Assembly (NCBI GenBank): GCA_937916085.1
Contig: CALGGO010000015.1
Location: forward strand, 1 to 64,000
Length of the DNA stretch: 64,000 bases
Direction of reading: 5' to 3'
Origin: an uncultured Prevotellaceae bacterium
GTDB lineage: Bacteria > Bacteroidota > Bacteroidia > Bacteroidales > Muribaculaceae
This document shows positions 52,994-61,241 of this stretch, in pieces (the stretch's first letter is position 1; each line of letters opens with the position of its first letter). Under the pieces are notes generated by a model. The model searched no databases and was not told the origin of the DNA. It saw nothing but the letters and a program-made list of their open reading frames with translations. Position numbers and translations under genes: made by a program.

Positions 52994-55900
52994 TTACTTA
53001 ATTACCTTACTTGCTGACGAAGAACCATCGGAGTAAGTAGTAACGATAATGTTCACTCCCTCGAATGGAGTGTCGCTCTCAACACCAAGAGTGTTGTAGT
53101 AGCGAACCGACTTCACAGCCTTGCCAGTAGTCACATTGTCGATAGCGGTAGTGGTTTCATCCTCAAACTGGAACACATATCCAGGAGCGTCGCCATCTTT
53201 ACCACTAGCATATCCTGTGCCATAGTCGAAATCAGTAAGTCTCGAATCGGCATCTTTGTCATAACCCAACAGGTAGGCGGTGTTGCCATCAAGCTTTGAG
53301 ATATCGGCTTTCCAGAAGCCAAGACCCTTCATGTCAAGACCACCATTGGTGTTGTCGTTCTTACCAAGCTCAAGATAATTGTTGGCATCTACGCTTTCGA
53401 TTTCATCGCCAAAGAATGAGCCAACAAGCAGGTTTCCGTCGGTTGGGGTAGAAATCACCTTTGGTGATGGCGCATTCTGAGTTCCGCCATTAATCTTGTT
53501 CTCAATCATGCTCAAGATTTGCTGCTTAACTTCATCAAGCTCTCCGCTCTCTACTGCTGGGTGAGTTGGCACGTTTACAGGGCGAATCTCTAACTCGCCT
53601 TCGGCTTGCGATTTAATCACCACTGGAGTGGCAGCAGGAATTTCATTTCCACTTACTGGATTCAGTGTGGCAAGATATACAACTGCTTGTGTGCCGTCAC
53701 TCTTTGTGACATTCTTCTTCTCGGTAGCAGTAACTGTGTAAGCTTTGGCGTAAGAGTTCTCAATCTTGGCATCAAAGTCGAAATAGGCAGTAGTGTAATA
53801 GAACACATTGCCAGTAGGTTTGCCTGCACTGGTGTAATCCTCTTGATTAAGATCGGCGCTAACTACAAATGGAATGTAGGTGTCGGCATCGTAGTTGGGG
53901 TCTTGCTCGTTGAATGGCTCAAGAATCCACTTGCCGGCATCCACGTTGGCAAGACTCTCACGGCTCGCATAGCCGAAGGTGCCGTCAGCATCCTGACGCA
54001 GGCAGTAAGTGGTGCCGTGTTTGAAGTCAGGATTGTTCAGTGCATTAAGGATGAACTGACCTGCCTGAGCAACAGTGGGACCGTAGCCGCCATCGATAAA
54101 GTAAGATTGCACGTAAGGCTTAGCATTCTCTTTGAGTTTATCCCACATCTCATCGGGATTATCGAGATATTGAGCTGTGCGCCAAGCAATGTTGTAGAGC
54201 TTAGCCATAGCACCTGTAGAGCTTGCTTCCAGTTCTTGCAGTTTAGCAACGAGGTCATCTTTGTCCTTGCCCATCAGCTCCAGGGCATCGAGTGCCAGGT
54301 CGCAGTACTCGGCAAGGTCAGGAATATTGACTTCGAGCATATAAGCATCCTTGCCGTCGGTGGTGATGGTGGGTTCTACATAGAGGTTGAGGTCAACGCT
54401 CTCAAGGAGAGTCTCAACCATTGGTTCTACCAAACCTGCATACTGGCTGTAGTTCGGGTTCTCCTCAAGTTTCTGGGTGGCGATTTTTGATGCTGCATCG
54501 GCCACAACGATGAGAACGTCGTTAATCATGGTCATGTAATCACCCACGTCAACGCCTTGCGAGCGCAGTATCTCAAGAGGCAAGGTCTTAGTGTCCTTAG
54601 TCTCGCCAGCGCCCACATAGATTACAGAGCCGGCAGCTGTCTTGGCACCATTGGCATCCAAGTTAGGAGTGGCGGCAAACTTGCCAGTGACGTTCACATA
54701 CTTGCCGTCGGCACCCTTAATGCGGTAGTAGCCGCTGAATGGCTCAGCCTTGATGGCATCGGCGAAGCCCCACCAGTAATGTGTGTCGGTAAGAGTAACC
54801 TCTCCCTCGGTAAAGTCACCGAAGCCGAAGGTGTTGTCGCCGTCGGCACGCAGGTAGTAGGTGTGTCCCTCATAGAGGCGGTTGATGTTGGCACGAACCA
54901 TAGCAGCGAGTGTGCTGTTGGTGTTATGTGTATCAAGATAGTTGAGAACTTGCTCAACTGCCCAGTCACGCATTGTGCCGTTGTAGTTGGGATATTTCTT
55001 CTCCCACTCATCAACGATGTATTGTGGAACGGTAGGCAGAATCACGTAAGCATAGTAAGCGTCGGTCTCGCCAGGAACGAGTTTCACGCGCATGTAGGCA
55101 TTCTCGTTCACGAAATTGGTCATCTCTTCGATGGCTCTATCAACGTTCTCTGGCAGGGAAACGTCGTCAAGCAGTTTGTGTATAAGAGCCGCACCAAGAT
55201 CAATGGCATGAGCTATATAATTCTGAACGTCGTGACCGTCACCCACGAGGTTGGTGACCTTCATTGAGCCGTCCTCGAGCATGCCGTCGATAGTTACGGC
55301 GATTGGAGTAGCATTGGCCTCATCAACATCGGGCTTAGCGTAGTAACGGTCATAAACCTTAACATAAAGGTCATTGCCCACGTTGTGGATCTTGTAGAAG
55401 TCGCTCTCCACTGGCTGGTCTTCCTCTTCAATGTCGATGCCCCATTGGATGGTCTTGTCGTCGGCACTGAAGTTTGCGGCGTCAACATAACCGAAGGTGT
55501 GGTTGGCGTCCTCGCTCAAGTAGTAGGTGTGTCCCTGCTCGATATTATTGATATTGTTTGTGATAAGCTGAGCGAGGGTGCTGTTGGTGCCATGAGTTCT
55601 AAGATAGCTCATCACGTATTCTACACCATAGTCCCATGCAGCCTCCTTAGTTTCTTGCAAAATTACACCATGGCGATACATCTCATGATATACCTCGTAA
55701 GGAATCTCAGGAATAGTGGCGATGGCATATACATAGTTGGTGCCAACAACAGGCTTCACGCGCATGAAAGCGGCGGCGCGAATGAAGTCCTCCATATATT
55801 GTTGAGCATAAGCGATGTCCTCGGGGTCAGACATGTTCTTAAGCACGTCGGCGATAGCAATCTTGCCGAGCTTGATGGCCTTGTCAACATAGCTCTGGAT

Positions 55901-57607
55901 GTCGCACATGCTGCCGTCTTTAGCAACTGCACTCATATTGGTAACCTTGTAGCTGCCATCGTCGAGTTTGCCGTTGTAAGTGATATGAATCTCGGTAGCG
56001 TTAGCCTCGTCGGTGTCGGGCTTAGCATAATACTTGCTGAGCACCTCAACGTAGTTCTTGTATTCTACGTTGCGAATCTTGTAGGTTCCGCTGGTGAGGT
56101 TGTCTTCCTCTACGTCTTCAACTTCGAATCCCCACATGAAGTTCTCGTCAGTAGTACTGAATTCACCTTCGGCAGCATAGTCAAAAGTGCCATCGCTGGG
56201 ATGAGCGCTCAGATAATAGGTGGTGCCTGGCTGAATGTTGTCGATGTTGGCAAGGATGTAGGTTGCAAGGGTGTTGTCGGTGCCGCCTTCGCCTGAGTGA
56301 GCTTGAAGGTAGTCTTTTACCTTCTGCACTCCAAATGCCCATGCCAGAGCCTCGTCATCATTGGCGATGGCATGATGGTTATACATAGCAGTAACAACTG
56401 GGCCTGGGATGTGAGGGATATAAGCATAAGCATATACTGCATCATCCTTGTCGGGAACTGGCTTGATGCTCATGAAAGCGTTTTCTTTCACGAACTCTTC
56501 CATCACTTGCTGAGCATACTCAATGTTTTCTTGGTTGGCAGGATCAACACCTTCGCCATTGGTAAGCACATCTTTGATTGCAATCTTGCCAATGAGGATT
56601 GCTTTCTCAATATATTTGTAGATGTCGATGTCGTTACCGTTGGGGTCCTTGCCACCTAGGTTCACGATCTTCTGGCCGCCATTGGCCTCACCGTCGAAGG
56701 TGATGCGGATGTCGCTGGCATCGGCCTCGTCGGCATCGGGCTTTGCATAATACTTGCTCACGATGCGAATCCACTTGTCTCGACCCAAGTTGTGGATCTT
56801 GTAAGTGCCATCCTTAACATTGTCGGTGTTCACCTTGGGAGTGAGCTTCCACCAGGAGCGGTTGTTATCGCTGGTGAGAGCGCCAGTGACGTCGATGTAG
56901 CCGAAGCTGTTGTCAGGATCAGTAGTAAGCATGTAGGTGTGACCCTCCTTGATGTTTTTGAGATTGTTGCGAATCTTTGCTGCCAAAGCGGCGTTGGTGC
57001 CACCTTCTCCGCTGTGCTCATCAAGATAGCGGTAAACAATATCGATGCACCAATCCCACATGGTAGTGCCATGAGTAATCTCCGACACGTAGTCATTGTT
57101 AGGGTTCTTCTTCTCTTGCCAAACCTGTTCTACCGAGTCGGGAATATTAGGAAGAACTGCAATGGCATGATAGGTGTCGGCCTGTCCTTCAACGGGCATC
57201 ATGCGCATAAAACCATACTCCTCAACGAGCTGATGCATGGTTCTGATTGCTCTCTGAACATTTGGCTCTGATGAGCCAGCAAGCTCACGGCGAAGCTCTA
57301 TCTCGCCGAGGGTGAGAGCCTTCGTCAGATAGCTGTACACTTCAACTTCTCCTCCATCGTAAGTTGAGTACAACGAATTCACTTTGTAGGTGCCGTCGCT
57401 GAGTTTCTTCTCGATGCCAACAGTGATGTAGCTGGCAGCGGTCTGAGAAGTGACGAGCTGGGCATCATACTTGCCAGTGACCTGGACATATCCATTGCCA
57501 CCGACATTCTGAATGCGATAAACGCCAGTCTGTGGAGCCTGTGCCTGGGTTGCAAACCCGAGCATCGCGACGACTAGCGCAAGCATAAATGTAATCGTTT
57601 TCTTCAT
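52994..57607 (-). CDS. Giant secreted protein with five long repeats and type IX-like tail
   Basis: A 1537-residue exported protein (signal peptide about 1-23). After it come about five repeats of 215-260 residues. Each opens with a lectin-like segment (GTYKIRNVEYKNYVEVLSKY, then YAKPDTDEANAT), passes through a helical block with a variable linker (KAIKLGKIAIADVL, AYAQQYMEDFIRAAAFMRVK), and closes with INNIEQGHTYYLSEDANHTF and GYVD. The fifth copy is divergent and longer. The tail is VRYYNTLGVESDTPFEGVNI and YSDGSSSASKVIK. Function is unknown; the beta-trefoil-like openings suggest binding of glycans. Its promoter is strong and its leader about 155 bases. Confidence 0.82.
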   Translation of the reverse strand: MKKTITFMLALVVAMLGFATQAQAPQTGVYRIQNVGGNGYVQVTGKYDAQLVTSQTAASYITVGIEKKLSDGTYKVNSLYSTYDGGEVEVYSYLTKALTLGEIELRRELAGSSEPNVQRAIRTMHQLVEEYGFMRMMPVEGQADTYHAIAVLPNIPDSVEQVWQEKKNPNNDYVSEITHGTTMWDWCIDIVYRYLDEHSGEGGTNAALAAKIRNNLKNIKEGHTYMLTTDPDNSFGYIDVTGALTSDNNRSWWKLTPKVNTDNVKDGTYKIHNLGRDKWIRIVSKYYAKPDADEADASDIRITFDGEANGGQKIVNLGGKDPNGNDIDIYKYIEKAILIGKIAIKDVLTNGEGVDPANQENIEYAQQVMEEFVKENAFMSIKPVPDKDDAVYAYAYIPHIPGPVVTAMYNHHAIANDDEALAWAFGVQKVKDYLQAHSGEGGTDNTLATYILANIDNIQPGTTYYLSAHPSDGTFDYAAEGEFSTTDENFMWGFEVEDVEEDNLTSGTYKIRNVEYKNYVEVLSKYYAKPDTDEANATEIHITYNGKLDDGSYKVTNMSAVAKDGSMCDIQSYVDKAIKLGKIAIADVLKNMSDPEDIAYAQQYMEDFIRAAAFMRVKPVVGTNYVYAIATIPEIPYEVYHEMYRHGVILQETKEAAWDYGVEYVMSYLRTHGTNSTLAQLITNNINNIEQGHTYYLSEDANHTFGYVDAANFSADDKTIQWGIDIEEEDQPVESDFYKIHNVGNDLYVKVYDRYYAKPDVDEANATPIAVTIDGMLEDGSMKVTNLVGDGHDVQNYIAHAIDLGAALIHKLLDDVSLPENVDRAIEEMTNFVNENAYMRVKLVPGETDAYYAYVILPTVPQYIVDEWEKKYPNYNGTMRDWAVEQVLNYLDTHNTNSTLAAMVRANINRLYEGHTYYLRADGDNTFGFGDFTEGEVTLTDTHYWWGFADAIKAEPFSGYYRIKGADGKYVNVTGKFAATPNLDANGAKTAAGSVIYVGAGETKDTKTLPLEILRSQGVDVGDYMTMINDVLIVVADAASKIATQKLEENPNYSQYAGLVEPMVETLLESVDLNLYVEPTITTDGKDAYMLEVNIPDLAEYCDLALDALELMGKDKDDLVAKLQELEASSTGAMAKLYNIAWRTAQYLDNPDEMWDKLKENAKPYVQSYFIDGGYGPTVAQAGQFILNALNNPDFKHGTTYCLRQDADGTFGYASRESLANVDAGKWILEPFNEQDPNYDADTYIPFVVSADLNQEDYTSAGKPTGNVFYYTTAYFDFDAKIENSYAKAYTVTATEKKNVTKSDGTQAVVYLATLNPVSGNEIPAATPVVIKSQAEGELEIRPVNVPTHPAVESGELDEVKQQILSMIENKINGGTQNAPSPKVISTPTDGNLLVGSFFGDEIESVDANNYLELGKNDNTNGGLDMKGLGFWKADISKLDGNTAYLLGYDKDADSRLTDFDYGTGYASGKDGDAPGYVFQFEDETTTAIDNVTTGKAVKSVRYYNTLGVESDTPFEGVNIIVTTYSDGSSSASKVIK

Positions 57608-57768
57608 AATTGTAAAAAAAGTTAATAAAATGTATTAGGAATTATTCTTTATTTCTTATCGTAATGTGCTCAAATATCATTAATGGCTATTGTGTTCACA
57701 CTAAATGTCTTAAGGATAAACGATGCTTAATTGCACTGTGCAAGCACGGTTGAAATCTTTTTAACTTG

Positions 57769-57799
57769 CAAATATAATAACTTTTTTTGATACTACAAA
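57769..57799 (-). promoter_or_regulatory. Promoter of the giant repeat protein gene
   Basis: Minus-strand TTTG (57796-57799), 19 bases, TATATTTG (57769-57776). Confidence 0.7.
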
Positions 57800-57956
57800 A
57801 TTTATTGCGATTGTATTTCTGTTTTTTAGTTTTTGGCTTATGAAAAATGCCTGTTCGTGTGTCGTTTGCACTTGTTGATTGTGGCTGTGGTAGTCCTCGC
57901 AGGTGAGTTTAAAAAAGTCCTAAAACAGTATTTTTATGACATATTTTTTGTTTTTA

Positions 57957-57996
57957 TTTGGTTGATATTGTTTTTTCTTCTATCTTTGCAAAGATA
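57957..57996 (+). promoter_or_regulatory. Promoter of argR with overlapping palindrome
   Basis: TTTG (57957-57960), 20 bases, TATCTTTG (57981-57988). The -7 box is the left half of a perfect 16-base palindrome TATCTTTGCAAAGATA (57981-57996), which may be an operator. The remaining part of the 429-base gap shows no other feature. Confidence 0.7.
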
Positions 57997-58036
57997 AATT
58001 AATGCTCTAATTTTTATCCTTAAAACATAACAAACA

Positions 58037-58564
58037 ATGAAAAATAAAAAAGAACGATTACAGCTTATTGTTAATTTGATAAAAAAGAACTGTATTGGAA
58101 GTCAAAACGAATTAGCCGTAATGCTTGAGAAGAATGGTTGCAAAGTTACACAGGCAACCCTGTCACGCGACCTTAAGGCGATGAAAATCACCAAGGTGGC
58201 AACTAACGACGGAGGGTACATGTATATCATCCCTGATAATAATGAACTCCAGGACCAGCTGCTGATGAGTGGGCGCAGCAGCATGACCTTGCAGCAGCAG
58301 GTGGGATTTGTGTCGATAGCCTTCTCGGGACACATGGCGGTGATAAAGACTCGCAACGGCTATGCCGCAGGCTTGGCCTACGACATCGACATGAGCCGCT
58401 CGGAGGAGGTGCTGGGGACGATAGCTGGCGCCGACACCGTGTTTGCCATCATGCGTGAGGACCTCTCTCACGACGATGCACTTAAGTTCTTCTCGAGGTT
58501 TGTGCCTCTCGACAAGTTGCAAGTTAAGAACAAAAAAAATAATAACAACCAAAAGATACTATGA
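58037..58564 (+). CDS. argR: Arginine repressor ArgR
   Basis: A 175-residue ArgR/AhrC regulator: winged helix with KKERLQLIVNLIKKNCIGSQ and GCKVTQATLSRDLKAMKITK, then an oligomerisation and arginine-binding domain containing VSIAFSGHMAVIKTRNG and GTIAGADTVFAIMRED, with the Gly-Ala-Asp segment that contacts arginine. It would sense arginine and repress biosynthesis genes. Its stop TGA overlaps the ATG of the next gene (ATGA), so the two products are made together. In Bacteroides argR is usually followed by several arg genes; here only an ArgC homologue follows. Confidence 0.92.
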   Translation: MKNKKERLQLIVNLIKKNCIGSQNELAVMLEKNGCKVTQATLSRDLKAMKITKVATNDGGYMYIIPDNNELQDQLLMSGRSSMTLQQQVGFVSIAFSGHMAVIKTRNGYAAGLAYDIDMSRSEEVLGTIAGADTVFAIMREDLSHDDALKFFSRFVPLDKLQVKNKKNNNNQKIL

Positions 58565-59463
58565 TAGACATAGGAATTACTGGAGGCGAGACGATAATAG
58601 CCGGCGAACTTGTGCGGCTGTTGATTAATCATCCCGATGCTAATGTGAAGTGGGTGAGCAGTCACTCCGAGCATGGGAAACTATCGAGAATTCACAAGGG
58701 GCTGATAGGCGAGTGCGACCTCGAGTTCAGTGAACCTCTTGTTGATGAGGTGGAGTTGATATTTAACTGCGACCCGTTCGACAGCCCGCTTTGCGACGAG
58801 GCACTAGCAAATAACGACAAACTGCGAGTGATAGAATTGTCGCGCAGCTATGGCTTTGTTGAGGATGGAGGCATGTATGGCCTGTGCGAGATAAACCGCA
58901 AGTTTATGGTACACGACTGCTACGGCTATGTGCTCATCCCCTCGGCCGAGGCGATGGCGGTGCTGCTGGCATTGGTGCCGCTCGCCAACAACCACTTGCT
59001 CAAAGGTGATGTTGATGTGACAGTGTATTTCAACAACTGCTTCAACAACGACATCAACGTCAATTCCATAAAGCAAGAAATCATGGCTGTGGCAAAGGCC
59101 TTCGACAGCGAGTTTGATGGGGCAGTAAACATCAAGCAGGAAAGTGGTGCTTCTACACGCGGGTTAAAGGCTGTTGTAGAAGTGTCGGCGACATCCGATA
59201 TCGATAGCCTAAAAGATTTATATGATGCTTACTACGACGACCACAATTTCACGTTTGCTGTTAACCAGCAAGTGAACGATGCCGACGTGATCAATACCAA
59301 CAAATGCCTTCTCAACTTGTGGGTCGAGGGCGACAAGCTGCACATGACATCGGTTATCGACGCTCTGCTCAAAGGCTCGGCGGGCAATGCCGTGCATGCG
59401 ATGAACCTCCTCTTTGGCTTGCACGAGAAAGCAGGACTCGCCCTAAAAGCACAAGTGTTTTAA
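58561..59463 (+). CDS. ArgC-like protein lacking catalytic residues
   Basis: A 300-residue homologue of N-acetyl-gamma-glutamyl-phosphate reductase. It shares AGELVRLLINHPDANV near the N-terminus and, near the C-terminus, VINTNKCLLNL and LLKGSAGNAVHAMNLLFGL, as in Bacteroidota ArgC. But the active-site motif NPGCxxT is IPSAEAM (Cys replaced by Ala129), the segment that normally contains the catalytic His (HxHxPE region) is missing, and the first cofactor glycine loop is GGETIIAGE, without the middle Gly. It is about 20 residues short. It is probably not a reductase and may have a regulatory or structural role with ArgR. The frame is intact. Confidence 0.85.
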   Translation: MIDIGITGGETIIAGELVRLLINHPDANVKWVSSHSEHGKLSRIHKGLIGECDLEFSEPLVDEVELIFNCDPFDSPLCDEALANNDKLRVIELSRSYGFVEDGGMYGLCEINRKFMVHDCYGYVLIPSAEAMAVLLALVPLANNHLLKGDVDVTVYFNNCFNNDINVNSIKQEIMAVAKAFDSEFDGAVNIKQESGASTRGLKAVVEVSATSDIDSLKDLYDAYYDDHNFTFAVNQQVNDADVINTNKCLLNLWVEGDKLHMTSVIDALLKGSAGNAVHAMNLLFGLHEKAGLALKAQVF

Positions 59464-59477
59464 CAATTCATAGTTAA

Positions 59478-59644
59478 GAGTTTAGAGTATAGAGTACAGA
59501 GTAGAGAGGGTGCTGAGAACTGTCAACTGATAACTCATAACTGATAACTCATAACTGATAACTCATAACTGATAACTCATAACTGTGAACTTTAAACTAT
59601 ATACTGTGAACTATGGACTATAAACTGTAAACTATAAACTATAA
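59478..59644 (+). repeat. Heptamer arrays, GAGTATA-like then ACTGATA/ACTCATA
   Basis: Four GAGTTTA-type units (59478-59505), a short gap, then 18 units in perfect phase from 59519, each beginning ACT with alternating ACTGATA and ACTCATA first and ACTATAA-type later. The array ends 4 bases before the ssb start codon. Confidence 0.92.
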
Positions 59645-59648
59645 ACGT

Positions 59649-60116
59649 ATGTCAGTAAACAAAGTTATTCTACTAGGAAATGTGGGGCGTGACCCAGATG
59701 TGCGCTATCCATCGCAGGGACAGACTGTTGCGTCGTTCCCTCTGGCAACCAGCGACAGAGGATTTACCACCTCGTCGGGAACACAAGTGCCTGAGCGCAC
59801 CGAGTGGCACAACATCGTGATGTGGGGACGCAATGCCGAAGTGGCCGAGAAATACATTAAAAAAGGCACGAGGCTCTATATCGAGGGGCGTCTGCGCACA
59901 CGCAACTGGGAAGACAAGAACAAGATTAAGCGCTACGTCACTGAGATTTATGTCGATTCTTTTGAGATGCTTGGTGGTGGACAACGTTCATCAGATGCCA
60001 CTCCTGCCACTAACCAGCCAGCGGCACAACAACCGACGCAGCCCGCGCAATCCGCACAACCCGTACAACCTGAGCAAAGCAACACCACCGACGAGGGCGA
60101 CGTAGTGCCATTCTAA
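59649..60116 (+). CDS. ssb: Single-stranded DNA-binding protein
   Basis: A 155-residue SSB: an OB-fold (about residues 3-105) with NKVILLGNVGRDPDVRYPSQ, WHNIVMWGRNAEVAEKYIKK and GTRLYIEGRLRTRNW, a Gln/Pro-rich linker with many QPA motifs, and the acidic tip DEGDVVPF that recruits partner proteins. It forms tetramers that coat ssDNA. No Shine-Dalgarno is visible because a heptamer array fills the space to the start codon. A strong terminator follows. Confidence 0.97.
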   Translation: MSVNKVILLGNVGRDPDVRYPSQGQTVASFPLATSDRGFTTSSGTQVPERTEWHNIVMWGRNAEVAEKYIKKGTRLYIEGRLRTRNWEDKNKIKRYVTEIYVDSFEMLGGGQRSSDATPATNQPAAQQPTQPAQSAQPVQPEQSNTTDEGDVVPF

Positions 60117-60132
60117 CGGAGACTGATGCCTG

Positions 60133-60178
60133 AAAACTCTCTCCTGCAGCCATTATTGCGCAATAATGAGAGTTTTTT
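60133..60178 (+). terminator. Terminator of ssb
   Basis: AAAACTCTC pairs with GAGAGTTTT, and CATTATTGC with GCAATAATG inside, followed by TTTTTT. Confidence 0.85.
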
Positions 60179-60231
60179 AGGTTGTTTTAGGACACTATTT
60201 TAGAAAAAAACAGCAAATTACTGCAAAAATA

Positions 60232-60262
60232 TTTGCCAGTTCAAAAAAAAGCAGTACCTTTG
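60232..60262 (+). promoter_or_regulatory. Promoter of tRNA-Lys (UUU)
   Basis: TTTG (60232-60235), 19 bases, TACCTTTG (60255-60262), 15 bases before the tRNA. Confidence 0.75.
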
Positions 60263-60276
60263 CATCGCTTTTTGGA

Positions 60277-60349
60277 GATTCGCTAGCTCAGTAGGAAGAG
60301 CACAACACTTTTAATGTTGGGGTCCTGGGTTCGAGCCCCAGGCGGATCA
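60277..60349 (+). tRNA. tRNA-Lys (UUU)
   Basis: Acceptor GATTCGC/GCGGATC (one G-T pair), anticodon stem CAACA/TGTTG with loop CTTTTAA (anticodon TTT), and T loop GTTCGAG. CCA is not encoded. Confidence 0.93.
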
Positions 60350-60356
60350 CAAAGAA

Positions 60357-60397
60357 AATGGCTAATGAATGTGATATTCGTTAGCCATTATTTTTTC
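60357..60397. terminator. Bidirectional terminator between tRNA-Lys and the glycosyltransferase gene
   Basis: AATGGCTAATGAAT and ATTCGTTAGCCATT pair around a 5-base loop; T-rich runs follow on both strands. Confidence 0.85.
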
Positions 60398-60398
60398 T

Positions 60399-61145
60399 TT
60401 AGAACAGTCTCTTGTGTTTCCAGTAGAAGTAGATGAGGGCTTTGATGTGGAGGCGGCCGAGTGGGGAGAAGGGGCGGCGCTTGGTGGTGCGGCGGTAGTC
60501 GTGGAGTATTGTGTGGTTGTTGAGGCAGTGGATGTGGTAGCCCGCTTTTTTGATTCGGATGCACCAGTCGGCGTCTTCGGGGCCGTAGAAGATGCGGTCG
60601 TCGAGCATTCCCACCTTATCGACGATGGCACGCGGGAACATCTGGCATGCTCCGATGACGTAGAGTGGCTCGATGATGCCTTCCTCGTTGGGCTCATATT
60701 TCGTCTTGTTGCCTATTCCCAGCACGTTGCGAAGCTTTATCATCAGTCCGGGGTAGGGCTTGCAGCTGTCTTGGGGTAAGCCTTCTTTGTCAACGAGTCG
60801 GCAAGAGCAAAGCCCCACATCGTGGTGTGTGTCGAGATGCTGGCTCATGGCGTTGATGGCGGTGGTGGTCGCTTCGGTGTCGTTGTCGAGCAGCAGCAGT
60901 TTCTCGCCTTTAGCCACAGCGATGCCCTGATTTCGTGCTGGCGCCACGCCTCGGTTCTCGCTGTTGGCGATAAGTTGGAGCTGAGGGTAGTTCTCATGAA
61001 GGAAGTCGAGCGTGCCGTCGGTGGAGCCGTTGTCGATGATAATCACCTCGCACGATGGGTCATCGATGAAGTCGTGCAACGATGCAAGGCAACGGGTCAA
61101 GAAGCCTAACCCGTTGTAAGTGATGATTATTATGGAGAGGCGCAT
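60399..61145 (-). CDS. Family 2 glycosyltransferase
   Basis: A 248-residue GT2 (GT-A fold) enzyme of the WbbL/rhamnosyl-like group. N-terminal nucleotide-sugar site: IIIITYNGLGFLTRCLASL, EVIIIDNGSTDGT; the metal-binding motif is LLLDNDTE; the acceptor region has IFYGPEDADWCIRIKKAG. No membrane segment is seen, so it should act at the inner face of the membrane on a lipid-linked or O-antigen-like acceptor. The donor cannot be told. It follows a radical SAM gene in the same direction (96-base gap). Confidence 0.9.
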   Translation of the reverse strand: MRLSIIIITYNGLGFLTRCLASLHDFIDDPSCEVIIIDNGSTDGTLDFLHENYPQLQLIANSENRGVAPARNQGIAVAKGEKLLLLDNDTEATTTAINAMSQHLDTHHDVGLCSCRLVDKEGLPQDSCKPYPGLMIKLRNVLGIGNKTKYEPNEEGIIEPLYVIGACQMFPRAIVDKVGMLDDRIFYGPEDADWCIRIKKAGYHIHCLNNHTILHDYRRTTKRRPFSPLGRLHIKALIYFYWKHKRLF

Positions 61146-61241
61146 AATGCTATATTATTAGTGGTGATAGGTCTCTGAACACCGCGCTTGCGACGCAATA
61201 CATTAACAACGCCCAGGCTTCTTTTGAAGATGAAAAACTTT

